A DNA stretch of 64,000 bases, from assembly GCF_002245895.1 (NCBI RefSeq), contig NZ_NPJZ01000002.1:558001-622000 (forward strand), in the 5' to 3' direction. Each line of letters begins with the position of its first letter. The first letter of the stretch is position 1. Below, piece after piece: positions 24,031-31,821 of the stretch. The notes beneath the pieces were generated by a model. The model searched no databases. It saw nothing but the letters and a program-made list of their open reading frames with translations, and was not told the DNA's origin. This stretch comes from Rhodococcus sp. OK302. Its GTDB lineage: Bacteria > Actinomycetota > Actinomycetes > Mycobacteriales > Mycobacteriaceae. The position numbers and the translations under genes were made by a program.

Positions 24031-24126
24031 GGTTTGTGCACAGCACTTCTGAACATTGAATGTCAGAAGACGGCTGCACGCGATGCTGAAAACGCAGGTC
24101 ACCATGCAGTCGTCTTCTGAAACTGA

Positions 24127-25117
24127 GAGTGTGTTTGAAAACCGTCAGCTTCGGGCGAGCCGCCTAGTCATGGTCGCGATCATCGCGATGTGAACCATGG
24201 CCTCGTGGTGGTCGGGTCTGGTTTCGTAGTCTCGCACGCAGCGGCGGTGCTTGTTGATCCACGCGAAACTTCTCTCGACCACCCAAACACGGGGACGGAC
24301 ATGGAAACCGGTGGCGCCGGGGATACGTTTGATGATCTGCATAGGCAGGGCGAGAACATCTTTCGCCCAGACAGGCAAACGCCCGGGATAACCACCATCG
24401 GCCCAGACCAGCCGGATAGTGGAGAACCTGCCGCGCAGTGCGGCCAGGAGTCGGTACGCGGCGTCGCGGTCCTGGATCGAGGCAGCGGTGACGACAACGG
24501 CGAGCAACAGTCCGTTCACATCCACCGCAATGTGCCGCTTGACGCCGTTCGTTCTCTTGCCGCCATCCCAGCCGCGGCTCGATCGGGGCACGGTATCGGC
24601 AGCCGGCACCGTCTGCGAGTCGATGATCGCCGCGGTCGGGCACCGGTCCCGCCCGTCACGCACCCGCAGCCGGTCGCGCAGAACGTCGACGATGCGCTGC
24701 CACGCGCCGCTGTGGGCCCAGCGGGCGAAGACCGCGTACGCCGTCCCGGTTGGCGGGAACTCCACCGGCAGTTGCCGCCACGCGATACCACCGCGCACGA
24801 TGTACAAGATGGCATCCACTATCACACGGCGGCAATACTTCTCGGGTCGTCCCCCGCGGCCTGCCGTGCTGCCCGGCGCAGGCAACAGTGGTTCGAGAGT
24901 CGCCCACTCTGCATCGGTGACCGACGACGAGTACACCGCGCAACCATGTCCGCTCGCCGCCTGGGGCGGGCACGACGGGCATGGCGAGATCGGCGATTGT
25001 CGCATTGTGGGCTCCTGGCGCGGGCGGGGACTTGGTAATCACCGACCCAACCAGGAGCCCACTTCTGCAGTGCTCAGCGAGGCACACGCCCGCAATCGCG
25101 AGTTCTCAAACACCCTC
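24127..25117 (-). mobile_element. Complete IS5-family insertion sequence, 991 bp
   Basis: Short imperfect terminal repeats (GAGTGTGTTTGAAAAC on the left, GAGGGTGTTTGAGAAC as complement of the right) are flanked by TGA on both sides (24124-24126 and 25118-25120). This fits the TNA target of the IS427 group of IS5 elements. It sits 16 nt before the start of the Imm5-like gene and directly after resolvase relic 5. Confidence 0.85.
24145..25005 (-). CDS. IS5-family transposase
   Basis: About 286 residues. It has the DUF4096-type N-terminal domain (WATLEPLLPAPGSTAGRGGR, WRQLPVEFPP) and the DDE_Tnp_1 core with AIIDSQTV (first D), VWADGGYPG (second D) and VVERSFAWINKHRR (E with the Y/R signature region). 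All three catalytic residues are present. A shorter start inside the frame is possible, since homology begins near SVTDAEWATLE. Confidence 0.93.
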   Translation of the reverse strand: MRQSPISPCPSCPPQAASGHGCAVYSSSVTDAEWATLEPLLPAPGSTAGRGGRPEKYCRRVIVDAILYIVRGGIAWRQLPVEFPPTGTAYAVFARWAHSGAWQRIVDVLRDRLRVRDGRDRCPTAAIIDSQTVPAADTVPRSSRGWDGGKRTNGVKRHIAVDVNGLLLAVVVTAASIQDRDAAYRLLAALRGRFSTIRLVWADGGYPGRLPVWAKDVLALPMQIIKRIPGATGFHVRPRVWVVERSFAWINKHRRCVRDYETRPDHHEAMVHIAMIATMTRRLARS

Positions 25118-25133
25118 TGAGAGAATCGGACCG

Positions 25134-25676
25134 ATGACACAGGTACACAGCGACTTCGAATTGACGATGGACGAGTTGCGCACCGTCGCACGGTTCGCCG
25201 CGGAGAGCGCCCAACAGTTGCTATCCGCATTCGAGGCCGAAGCGCCTGACGACCGACGCCCACGAGCGGCACTCGACGCTGCATGGGCTTTTGCCGACGG
25301 AGCCCCGAGAACCAACCTGCAGCGCGTCACCGCTCTCGATGCACACCGGGCCGCAAAGGAAATTGAGAGCGAGACCGGACAGCTCGCAGCGAGAGCCTGC
25401 GGTGACGCCGCGGCCGCTGCCTACCTGCACCCCATCGCGAAAGCGACGCAAGTCGGCCACATCTTGCGAGCGGGCGCGTGTGCCGCCCGAGTAGCCGAGC
25501 TGGATGCAGGCGGCGATGAAGCCGCCGCAGCAAAATCCGTAAAGTCGACGTGCGATCGCGCTACCCCCGTACTGCTTGATGTCCTCGGGCGGTACCCGGC
25601 TGCACCTGTGGGGAAGAGCAGGCTTGCCCAGCTCATGGGCGCTCTCGATGATTCCTTACGCTGCCGCGACACCTAG
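25134..25676 (+). CDS. Imm5-like putative immunity protein
   Basis: A 180-aa helical protein: FELTMDELRTVARFAAESAQ, FEAEAPDDRRPRAALDAAWA, then Ala-rich helices with LDAHRAAKEI. This is the pattern of the Imm5-like immunity domain found near polymorphic toxins. A distant relative of the same family lies at 58509-58949. The IS5 element ends 16 nt upstream of ATG 25134, so the native promoter and any toxin partner upstream may be lost. A hairpin terminator follows. Confidence 0.7.
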   Translation: MTQVHSDFELTMDELRTVARFAAESAQQLLSAFEAEAPDDRRPRAALDAAWAFADGAPRTNLQRVTALDAHRAAKEIESETGQLAARACGDAAAAAYLHPIAKATQVGHILRAGACAARVAELDAGGDEAAAAKSVKSTCDRATPVLLDVLGRYPAAPVGKSRLAQLMGALDDSLRCRDT

Positions 25677-25734
25677 AGCCGAATCATCCTCTCCGGAAAC
25701 GCGTTTCGATCCGGTCAGGTAGGTGGACTGTCGT

Positions 25735-25757
25735 GGGTGGTCTCGGCGAGACCACCC
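25735..25757 (+). terminator. Terminator of the Imm5-like gene
   Basis: GGGTGGTCTC and GAGACCACCC form a perfect 10-bp stem with a 3-nt loop, followed by GTTGGGTTTCTGTT. Confidence 0.75.
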
Positions 25758-25829
25758 GTTGGGTTTCTGTTGTGGCCAGTCTTCTGGTTCTGGTCATGCA
25801 CATGATCGGAATCGAGTTACGGTGCATGC

Positions 25830-26369
25830 ATGACAGCTGCTGAAGAAGGCCATGAGGTTGATCAACTCCGCGTCGTTGCACAAGCCCGTCTGGAAGTGGC
25901 AGTGGGAGAAGGGCGTCTGACGCTCGAGGAGTACTCGGACAAGGCGGCGGTGGTCTGGTCGCCGACCGCAGATCGAGCGCTACTTGCGCAGATCGTGCCT
26001 TACAGTGCGGATCCGCCGGCCGCGGTGTCGCCGCCGCAGTCGACCATCGTGGGTGTCTTCGGTGACACGAAGCGGTCCGGTCGTTGGTCTTTGGCGACAA
26101 AGACATTGGCGTTGATGTTGTTCGGGGATGTCAAGTTCGATCTGCGTTCGGCGACTATCACTGCGCACTCCTCGACTATCACCGTCGTGTCAATTTTCGG
26201 AGATACCAGTGTGGTGGTTCCGGAGGGGGTTTCGGTGGAGCTTGGTGGTTTCGAACTCTTCGGGGATCGGGAGTTCGACGGAGGCAGGCAGGATGCCGGG
26301 CCCGGGGCGCCGGTCATCCGCGTTGTTTCGTATTCGTTGTTCGGTGATTTGAAAGTGCGTGCACGCTAG
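25830..26369 (+). CDS. DUF1707/LiaF-like protein
   Basis: A 179-aa soluble protein. The N-terminal part (LRVVAQARLEVAVGEGRLTL, EEYSDKAAVVWS) matches the DUF1707 pattern of short helical domains with the GRLTLEE signature. The C-terminal part carries four FGD turns (VFGDTKRSG, LFGDVKFDL, IFGDTSVVV, LFGDLKVRA), as in the beta-helix-like LiaF C-terminal domain. Such proteins act in envelope-stress signalling or sit near membranes; here no membrane segment is present. Confidence 0.8.
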   Translation: MTAAEEGHEVDQLRVVAQARLEVAVGEGRLTLEEYSDKAAVVWSPTADRALLAQIVPYSADPPAAVSPPQSTIVGVFGDTKRSGRWSLATKTLALMLFGDVKFDLRSATITAHSSTITVVSIFGDTSVVVPEGVSVELGGFELFGDREFDGGRQDAGPGAPVIRVVSYSLFGDLKVRAR

Positions 26370-26377
26370 GTGGGGTC

Positions 26378-26593
26378 ATGCGTGCGATGCAGCTGAGCTG
26401 CGGTGCTACGTCCGACTGTAGTCTTCGGACGCGTGTGTATACCGACCTGCTTGGACACGTGGTCACCAAAATGGTCGGGCCACCTGCAGATTCGGAGCAT
26501 TTCGTGACCGAAGAGTTCGCACCGTCGCTGTGCGCTCGCTCGGTCAACTTCCCTGTCCGCCACGAACCTGCGATCGCCGTTTTCGACGGCTGA
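26378..26593 (+). CDS. Small hypothetical protein, 71 aa
   Basis: ATG 26378 follows AGGTGGGG by 2-3 nt, just after the DUF1707 gene stop. It encodes a soluble protein with ADSEHFVTEEFAPSLCARSV. No family was recognised; an opposite-strand frame overlaps it. Kept because of the ribosome site and position. Confidence 0.35.
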   Translation: MRAMQLSCGATSDCSLRTRVYTDLLGHVVTKMVGPPADSEHFVTEEFAPSLCARSVNFPVRHEPAIAVFDG

Positions 26594-26604
26594 GTTCGGT
26601 CGCA

Positions 26605-26967
26605 CTACGTCGCGGGCAGTGACGAATCCCCGTGGTGGCCAGTGGCTATGACGACCACCTGGACAACAGCGTCTTCAGGCATATCTGGGTAGTAGTTGGC
26701 CCGGAGTTGTTGTGCGAAATTCGTCATGTCGGTGCCGGGTGGCTGGCGAGCTGCTAACGGCGACAGATGAGCGAGATCGTACGTTTCTACAGCAGTGACC
26801 TGTCCGGCAAGGGGGCGGGCGGTCGGGTGATTATCGAAGATGAAAATTGCCGGCCCTTCGTGTATGTCTTCGCGCCAGCGGACGGTGGAAACTTTCGCGC
26901 CAGAAACCACTGCCGTGTAATGCTTCTGATGAAAGTGCACGGTTTGAGCAGGCGCGCCGGTCGTCAT
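26605..26967 (-). CDS. ASCH domain protein
   Basis: About 120 residues. The pattern VHFHQKHYTAVVSGAKVSTV then RW, with later GQVTAVETYDLAHLSPL and YYPDMPEDAVVQVVVIA, is that of the ASCH (PUA-like) fold, which binds RNA or acts as an amidohydrolase on modified nucleosides. ATG 26967 is favoured over GTG 26982 because AATGGGA precedes it. A stand-alone gene. Confidence 0.7.
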   Translation of the reverse strand: MTTGAPAQTVHFHQKHYTAVVSGAKVSTVRWREDIHEGPAIFIFDNHPTARPLAGQVTAVETYDLAHLSPLAARQPPGTDMTNFAQQLRANYYPDMPEDAVVQVVVIATGHHGDSSLPAT

Positions 26968-27014
26968 GTTCCCATTGTCCACTAAGCAGAGCCGACAGAT
27001 GTGCGGGAGGAAAT

Positions 27015-27239
27015 ATGGTGATCAAGGTCTTGGCGTTCGACACCTTCGGAACCGTCACCGATTGGCATACCGGAGTCAGTGACAGACTCGCCGAAATTTT
27101 TCCGGTCCTGGATGCGGCGCACGTTGCATGCGATTGGCGCCGCACCTACAGCCCGGCGTTGGCTGACGTCGAAACGGCCGCACCGACTATCGCCACGCGG
27201 GTGCAGGGCCCCGCTTTTCCGGCTTGGTGGGATCGTTGA
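27015..27239 (+). pseudogene. Truncated haloacid-dehalogenase (HAD) gene
   Basis: Starts well (GGAGGAAAT before ATG 27015) with the HAD motif I VLAFDTFGTVTDWH, including the nucleophilic Asp. It then stops after WWDR at 74 residues, whereas type II haloacid dehalogenases have about 220. The remaining motifs (Ser/Thr, Lys, acidic pair) are missing, and nothing homologous follows. It is a 5' relic. Confidence 0.8.
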
Positions 27240-27627
27240 CGACTTGGCTGGCTCGTAGGGGGTGTCCGGCCTCGTGTGGCTGGTAAGGGAGGTGTCGACG
27301 CTGCGTCGTTCTTCGATTCGAGTGCACAGTAGAACTGCGGCGCGGTGGTCGTGAGTGGTGCCGACCGCAACGCTGGCGAATGGATTTCGGATGGCTCAAT
27401 CTTCAAGTCGATCGCACAGTATGTGTTGATTCCGCGGTCGCCCAGCGTATTTACTGTTCGGCTGTCGGCTGTGCGTGCAACACATGCGTTGCATGCATTG
27501 CGTGCACGGTGTTGGTCGCGGCCGGAAGGCTCGTAGACAAGGGGTCAGTAGCAGTAGCAGTGGTGGGCGTGGGAGGGGACATTCGCGGCTGACATGAAGA
27601 AGTCGCGATGGCCAGCACGTGATCCCT
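27240..27627. other. Region without a supported gene
   Basis: Follows the HAD relic. Open frames on both strands overlap and have no ribosome sites or recognisable products. Confidence 0.4.
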
Positions 27628-27960
27628 CTATCGGTGTGGCGGTCTGTCGCTGTGCGCCTTGATTTTTCGAGTCGTCGATGAATCCGGTTCTGTACCGAGA
27701 TGGTTGGGATGGTTGTCGAGTTGTTGTGCTTGTTCGCGTAGGAGTGTGCGGTCGATGATTCCAGCGGAGAGTGCGGCCGGTCGGTGTCCGATATGGAACA
27801 TGCCGTCTGTGTGTGGGCACGCGAATACCGCCATCCCTTTGACGCCGTGGTGGCGTTTCTTGGCGGCCTTCGCGTCGTCGCGGGTGTAGTAGCCGCGGTG
27901 GTTGCAGCGTTCGCACATCGACCAACGGGCGGTGGGGTTGTGGGCACGGTATCTGCTCAT
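27628..27960 (-). CDS. Small zinc-ribbon-like protein, coupled to the cutinase-like gene
   Basis: A 110-aa basic protein. MCERCNHRGYYT (C-x2-C) and VFACPHTDGMFHIGH (C-x2-H ... H) could hold a zinc ion. The part between is rich in Lys/Arg (DDAKAAKKRHHGVKGM). Its ATG overlaps the stop of the upstream cutinase-like gene (ATGA), so both are translated together. Similar short proteins occur on actinobacterial plasmids. Function unknown. Confidence 0.65.
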   Translation of the reverse strand: MSRYRAHNPTARWSMCERCNHRGYYTRDDAKAAKKRHHGVKGMAVFACPHTDGMFHIGHRPAALSAGIIDRTLLREQAQQLDNHPNHLGTEPDSSTTRKIKAHSDRPPHR

Positions 27961-29948
27961 GCGGCACGGCTGATTTGGAGGTTGAGCCAATCAGCCATCC
28001 ACAGGATGGCGTTGCGTCCGGCGTTGTCGACGACGAGTGCGTTGTAGTTTTGGTGTGCGCCGGAGGCGAAGAACGATGCGGCGTCGAGTCCCTCGCCTAC
28101 GAGTGATGCGAGGTCGGATGCGTCTTGCGAGTTGGCCATCGTGGTCAACGATCCGGCCAGTGCCGGCAGGTCGAGGCTCTGGGTCTGGTTGGTGATAGTT
28201 GCTGCGGCGGTGGTTGATTGCTTTCCGAGCAGTATCGGGGATGTCTTGGTGGCTTTACCGGAGAGCATATTCACCGCAACCGAGGCGAGTTCGAGTCCGA
28301 CCGGAACGAGGCCGGTCATCGCGGCGCCAGCGGCGAGAAGATCGGGGAGCTGGCCGGGCGGTGGCAGTAGTTTCTCGATTGCGGCCCAAGCGATTTCCTG
28401 AATCTGTCCGACCAGGTTGGAGAGCTTGATGATATCGACGTTTGCGAGGATCGAGGTGAGAAGTGAGGCGACCTGGGAGTAGCCGGACGGGTCGGGGATG
28501 ACGGAGAGCACCTGTGAGACCCATGTCAGATCAACCTCTGCGGCCATGCGGACCAGTGGGGAGAACTGGTTGTTGAGGTCGCCGGCGACCTTGTGGGCGC
28601 CTTGTGCGTCGAGCGCTGCCACCTTCTGCGGAAGCAGGGTCAGGTTCGCCAGGATCCCCGGCATGTCGAGTGAGGTGACACCGGTAGCGACGCCCAGGAC
28701 CTGGTTGACGACGACGGTTGGTTTGAGCACCGAAAGTACACCGGACGCTGAACTCAGTACGTCGGTCGGTGTCGACGCGAGCGGCGCGACATGGCTGTCG
28801 AGTCTGCCGGCAGTGGCCCCGAGTGCGGTGATGTCGGGTGAATTGGCCGGAAGTGTTGCCGTGCCGTGGTCTGTGAGTTTGGTGGCAGCGTCGGCGATCG
28901 TCGTCGCTGCCGTCAATGCGCTGGTCAGATCGGATTGACCGGCACTGTCGAGGACTTTGCTGGCATTGTTCTCCGGTGTTCGGGCGGGTGCGGCGGCGAG
29001 TTGACCGTTCGCGGCTGTGTTGGCGGCACCGGATCCGAGCAGTTCCGCGAGTGGATTGATGGTGTTGACGAGCTCGGTGGCACTGGCTGCGACCTGTGCG
29101 AGGTCGACTGTGCCCTCTGTTGCGGAAAGCTGTCTGGTCAGGCCATTCGCAGTGCTCGCGAACCCAGGCAGGTCTGCCTTTGAGAAGTCGGACACCAATG
29201 CTGTTGCCAGTCGCGAGTTTCCACCGACTGCGCGGCCGGGGGTTGGCGAACTCGACGCTGTGGTGAGTATAGAGCCGAGCGATCCGAGGAGAGGGCTCGA
29301 GCCCTTCTTGATTGAGCAGTAGAGATCTTGGGGGTCGCAGATCGAGGCGACACGGCCGGAGAGTTTGCCCATACCTTGAGGCCGCGGATCTGCGATGCCT
29401 TGTCCGGACGGTTTCGGTCCGACGACCGATTCGCCTTTCGTGCCTGCGCCGGGGTCCGCGAGCAGTCCGACGGCGAGAACCTGGTCGGGTGTGACCGGTC
29501 CGGAGCCGTTGCCGATCGACGAGGCGAGATCGCCTGCAGCGTCTGCGCCTTGGGAGTATCCGGTGATGGTGAACTTGGTGTTCGAGCACCTGTCGGCGAC
29601 CTCGGAGAGTGCGGCGTTGGCTTTGGTGAGTGCGTCGGCTTTGCTGTCCGCGTAGGTTTTTCCGTTGTCGAAGGCACTGGCCATGTAGGGCAGGGTGTAA
29701 ATCTGTGCGGCGGTGCCGTGTTCAGCCTTGAGGCGCTCGGCGATCGATTTCAGCATGCCGACCGGCACTGTAGGGTCGGCGTCTTCGGTGATTTCCCAGG
29801 TTCCGGGGATGAACAGGTTGAATGTTGTCGCACAACCGGATTGGGTGGAGGCGATGGCCGGTGCGGTGAGGGCGAGCGAACTGGTGGCGAGAGTGGCTAC
29901 CGTCAGCAGGGTGACCGCGCAGTGAGCGTTCGGACGTGGGATTGGCAT
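27957..29948 (-). CDS. Exported cutinase-family protein with a giant insertion
   Basis: A 663-aa protein. Signal peptide 1-34. CATTFNLFIPGTWEITED starts the cutinase fold. The nucleophile motif GYSQGADAAGDLA is near residue 128, and the catalytic Asp is in SICDPQDLYCSI near 205. Then about 400 residues of helical, Ala/Leu/Thr-rich sequence follow. The last 40 residues (AHQNYNALVVDNAGRNAILW) look like the catalytic His segment and final helix of the cutinase fold. So the extra domain is inserted between Asp and His rather than appended. GAGGTGCCC precedes ATG 29948. The upstream box TTATCCACAGGTCACGTTGA is shared with the two transfer operons. Confidence 0.85.
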   Translation of the reverse strand: MPIPRPNAHCAVTLLTVATLATSSLALTAPAIASTQSGCATTFNLFIPGTWEITEDADPTVPVGMLKSIAERLKAEHGTAAQIYTLPYMASAFDNGKTYADSKADALTKANAALSEVADRCSNTKFTITGYSQGADAAGDLASSIGNGSGPVTPDQVLAVGLLADPGAGTKGESVVGPKPSGQGIADPRPQGMGKLSGRVASICDPQDLYCSIKKGSSPLLGSLGSILTTASSSPTPGRAVGGNSRLATALVSDFSKADLPGFASTANGLTRQLSATEGTVDLAQVAASATELVNTINPLAELLGSGAANTAANGQLAAAPARTPENNASKVLDSAGQSDLTSALTAATTIADAATKLTDHGTATLPANSPDITALGATAGRLDSHVAPLASTPTDVLSSASGVLSVLKPTVVVNQVLGVATGVTSLDMPGILANLTLLPQKVAALDAQGAHKVAGDLNNQFSPLVRMAAEVDLTWVSQVLSVIPDPSGYSQVASLLTSILANVDIIKLSNLVGQIQEIAWAAIEKLLPPPGQLPDLLAAGAAMTGLVPVGLELASVAVNMLSGKATKTSPILLGKQSTTAAATITNQTQSLDLPALAGSLTTMANSQDASDLASLVGEGLDAASFFASGAHQNYNALVVDNAGRNAILWMADWLNLQISRAA

Positions 29949-30064
29949 GGGCACCTCATCTACCAGGGGGACAGTGCACGTGTCGGTGTGCGCCGCTGAT
30001 GTCCTGCCAGTTGCGCCCACCATTCAGGTGTGGGGCACACTGTGGGCGATGCGTCCGGGGTTGA

Positions 30065-30084
30065 TCAACGTGACCTGTGGATAA
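30065..30084 (-). promoter_or_regulatory. Shared 20-bp box, copy upstream of the cutinase-like gene
   Basis: TTATCCACAGGTCACGTTGA read on the minus strand, 117 nt before ATG 29948. It contains a DnaA-box-like TTATCCACA and ends in a possible -35 (TTGATC). Confidence 0.8.
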
Positions 30085-30239
30085 GTGGGTTGGGCGCAGG
30101 TGGCTCGAGGTGAGCGGTAGCTTATCGAAGTTTCGGCGCGATTCCACCTGAGCCTGCTATCGATCGGTTGTCGAATGATCTCAACGCAGGATTGCCTGTC
30201 GTTTGGGCAGGGATCGTCTGGTTGGGCGAAGATGGACAA

Positions 30240-31304
30240 GTGAATGCTCCAGCCGAACTTCCTGACGACTACCTCCAGCTTCTCGATCGCCTTAAATCGC
30301 AGGTACGGCAGGCCCGCATACGTGCCACACGAATCGTCAACACTGAACTGCTCACCCTGTACTGGGAGATCGGGCATGCCATCGTGGAACGCCAGCAAGT
30401 CGAAGGCTGGGGAACAAAGGTGATCGACAGACTTGCTATAGATCTCAGATCAGCGTTCCCTGAAATGCGAGGGTTTTCCCGAACGAATCTCAAGTACATG
30501 CGTCAGATAGCGGCCGTATGGACTCGTGATGAAATTGGTCAACAACCTGTTGGCCAATTGCCCTGGGGCCATGTGACGGTGTTGCTCGACAAACTTGACG
30601 GGCGATCCGACCGCGACTGGTACGCCGCGTCAGCCGCCGAGCATGGCTGGTCAAGGAACGTACTGCAGAACCAGATCCGCAGTGGACTGCGGCATCGCAT
30701 TGGTGCGGCGCCGTCAAATTTCCGTGATCACCTCCCTGTAGAGGACTCGGATCTCGCACAGCAGTTGGTTCGCGATCCGTATGTATTCGATTTCCTCGAT
30801 ATCACTGAACGTGTGGCGGAACGTGAGCTCGAGTCAGCGTTAATGCTGCGGTTGGAGCAATTTCTTCTCGAACTCGGCCATGGATTCGCGTTCGTCGGAC
30901 GCCAATACCACTTCGAGATCGGCGACCAGGATTTCTATATCGACCTGCTGTTCTTCAACTGGGTGCAGGCGAGATTCGTAGTCGTCGAGTTGAAGGTGGG
31001 TCGATTCGAACCGGAGTATGTGGGAAAGCTTGGGTTCTATGTCTCCTGGATCGATGACAACTTGCGGGACAGAAAAATCCATGCCCCTACGGTCGGGATT
31101 CTGCTGTGCGCCGGCCGTAACGACAACGTAGTTCGGTATTCGCTGGCGGGAACGACGGCTCCCCTTGCGGTCGCTGATTACACCTATGAGACTTTGCCTT
31201 CGCCGATTCGCGATCTCGTCCCTACCGACGATGAGATTGCTGCTGCCGTCGAAGCTACGGTTTCGGAACTCGACTCCCAGATTCCTGACCATCCCGATCG
31301 CTAG
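30240..31304 (+). CDS. YhcG/DUF1016-type PD-(D/E)xK nuclease-domain protein
   Basis: About 354 residues. The N-terminal DUF1016 region reads ARIRATRIVNTELLTLYWEI and FSRTNLKYMRQIAAVW, then LPWGHVTVLLDKL. The C-terminal nuclease core reads HFEIGDQDFYIDLLFFNWVQ and FVVVELKVGRF (D...ExK). These proteins occur near restriction-modification and mobile DNA and are thought to act in DNA recombination or defence. The GTG at 30240 is chosen because domain homology starts about 10 residues later; the frame is open to a TTG at 30168. Confidence 0.85.
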   Translation: MNAPAELPDDYLQLLDRLKSQVRQARIRATRIVNTELLTLYWEIGHAIVERQQVEGWGTKVIDRLAIDLRSAFPEMRGFSRTNLKYMRQIAAVWTRDEIGQQPVGQLPWGHVTVLLDKLDGRSDRDWYAASAAEHGWSRNVLQNQIRSGLRHRIGAAPSNFRDHLPVEDSDLAQQLVRDPYVFDFLDITERVAERELESALMLRLEQFLLELGHGFAFVGRQYHFEIGDQDFYIDLLFFNWVQARFVVVELKVGRFEPEYVGKLGFYVSWIDDNLRDRKIHAPTVGILLCAGRNDNVVRYSLAGTTAPLAVADYTYETLPSPIRDLVPTDDEIAAAVEATVSELDSQIPDHPDR

Positions 31305-31821
31305 CGAGATAGACCCTCATCCCACACGAATCTCCCTGGACTGGAACAGGATCGGGGAGTCGTAGGTATCGACATCCCTGGCAATGCTGTATGCCCGTAC
31401 GCACCTGTCTATGTCCAGTCGATGTGACCTGGACTGTCGATGCGTCAGTGGCCACGATGATGACCCGTGCGGGGAGCTTCTTTGCGAGGTTGATCCGGAC
31501 TTGGGAAGTGCCGGTGATTCGCAAGGTCCAGGCGTGTTTCGCATCGGCGAAGTGTGTCGTCGAGTTCGAGGAGGTGGTCGACGACAACGACTATCGTTCG
31601 GGCGCCAGCTGCCAGGCGGAATCCGATGTCGGCAGGGGATCTTCGGCTGTGGATCTTGGCCATGGATCTTGGCCGTGGATCGCGGCTGACGTGTGCGTGA
31701 GTGGTCAGCCTTCGTCCTTCGCTGTCGACTGACCGGCGGATTCGGGGTGTGGGGTTGCCGTCGAGACTATGCAGTGCTGCCGACAGTCGACCGGACTTCC
31801 TGCGCAGATGCGGGTACGAGT
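31305..31821. other. Region without a supported gene
   Basis: Overlapping frames run on both strands (for example plus 31391-31732 and minus 31445-31825) and none is convincing. Near 31640-31690 an imperfect 15-16-bp tandem repeat based on TGGATCTTGGCC occurs three times. It could hold the regulatory region of the flanking genes. Confidence 0.4.

Noticed and set aside
27396..27947. Minus-strand frame across 27.4-27.9 kb
   Set aside because: Overlaps the zinc-ribbon-like gene in another frame; Thr/Arg/Pro-rich shadow composition.
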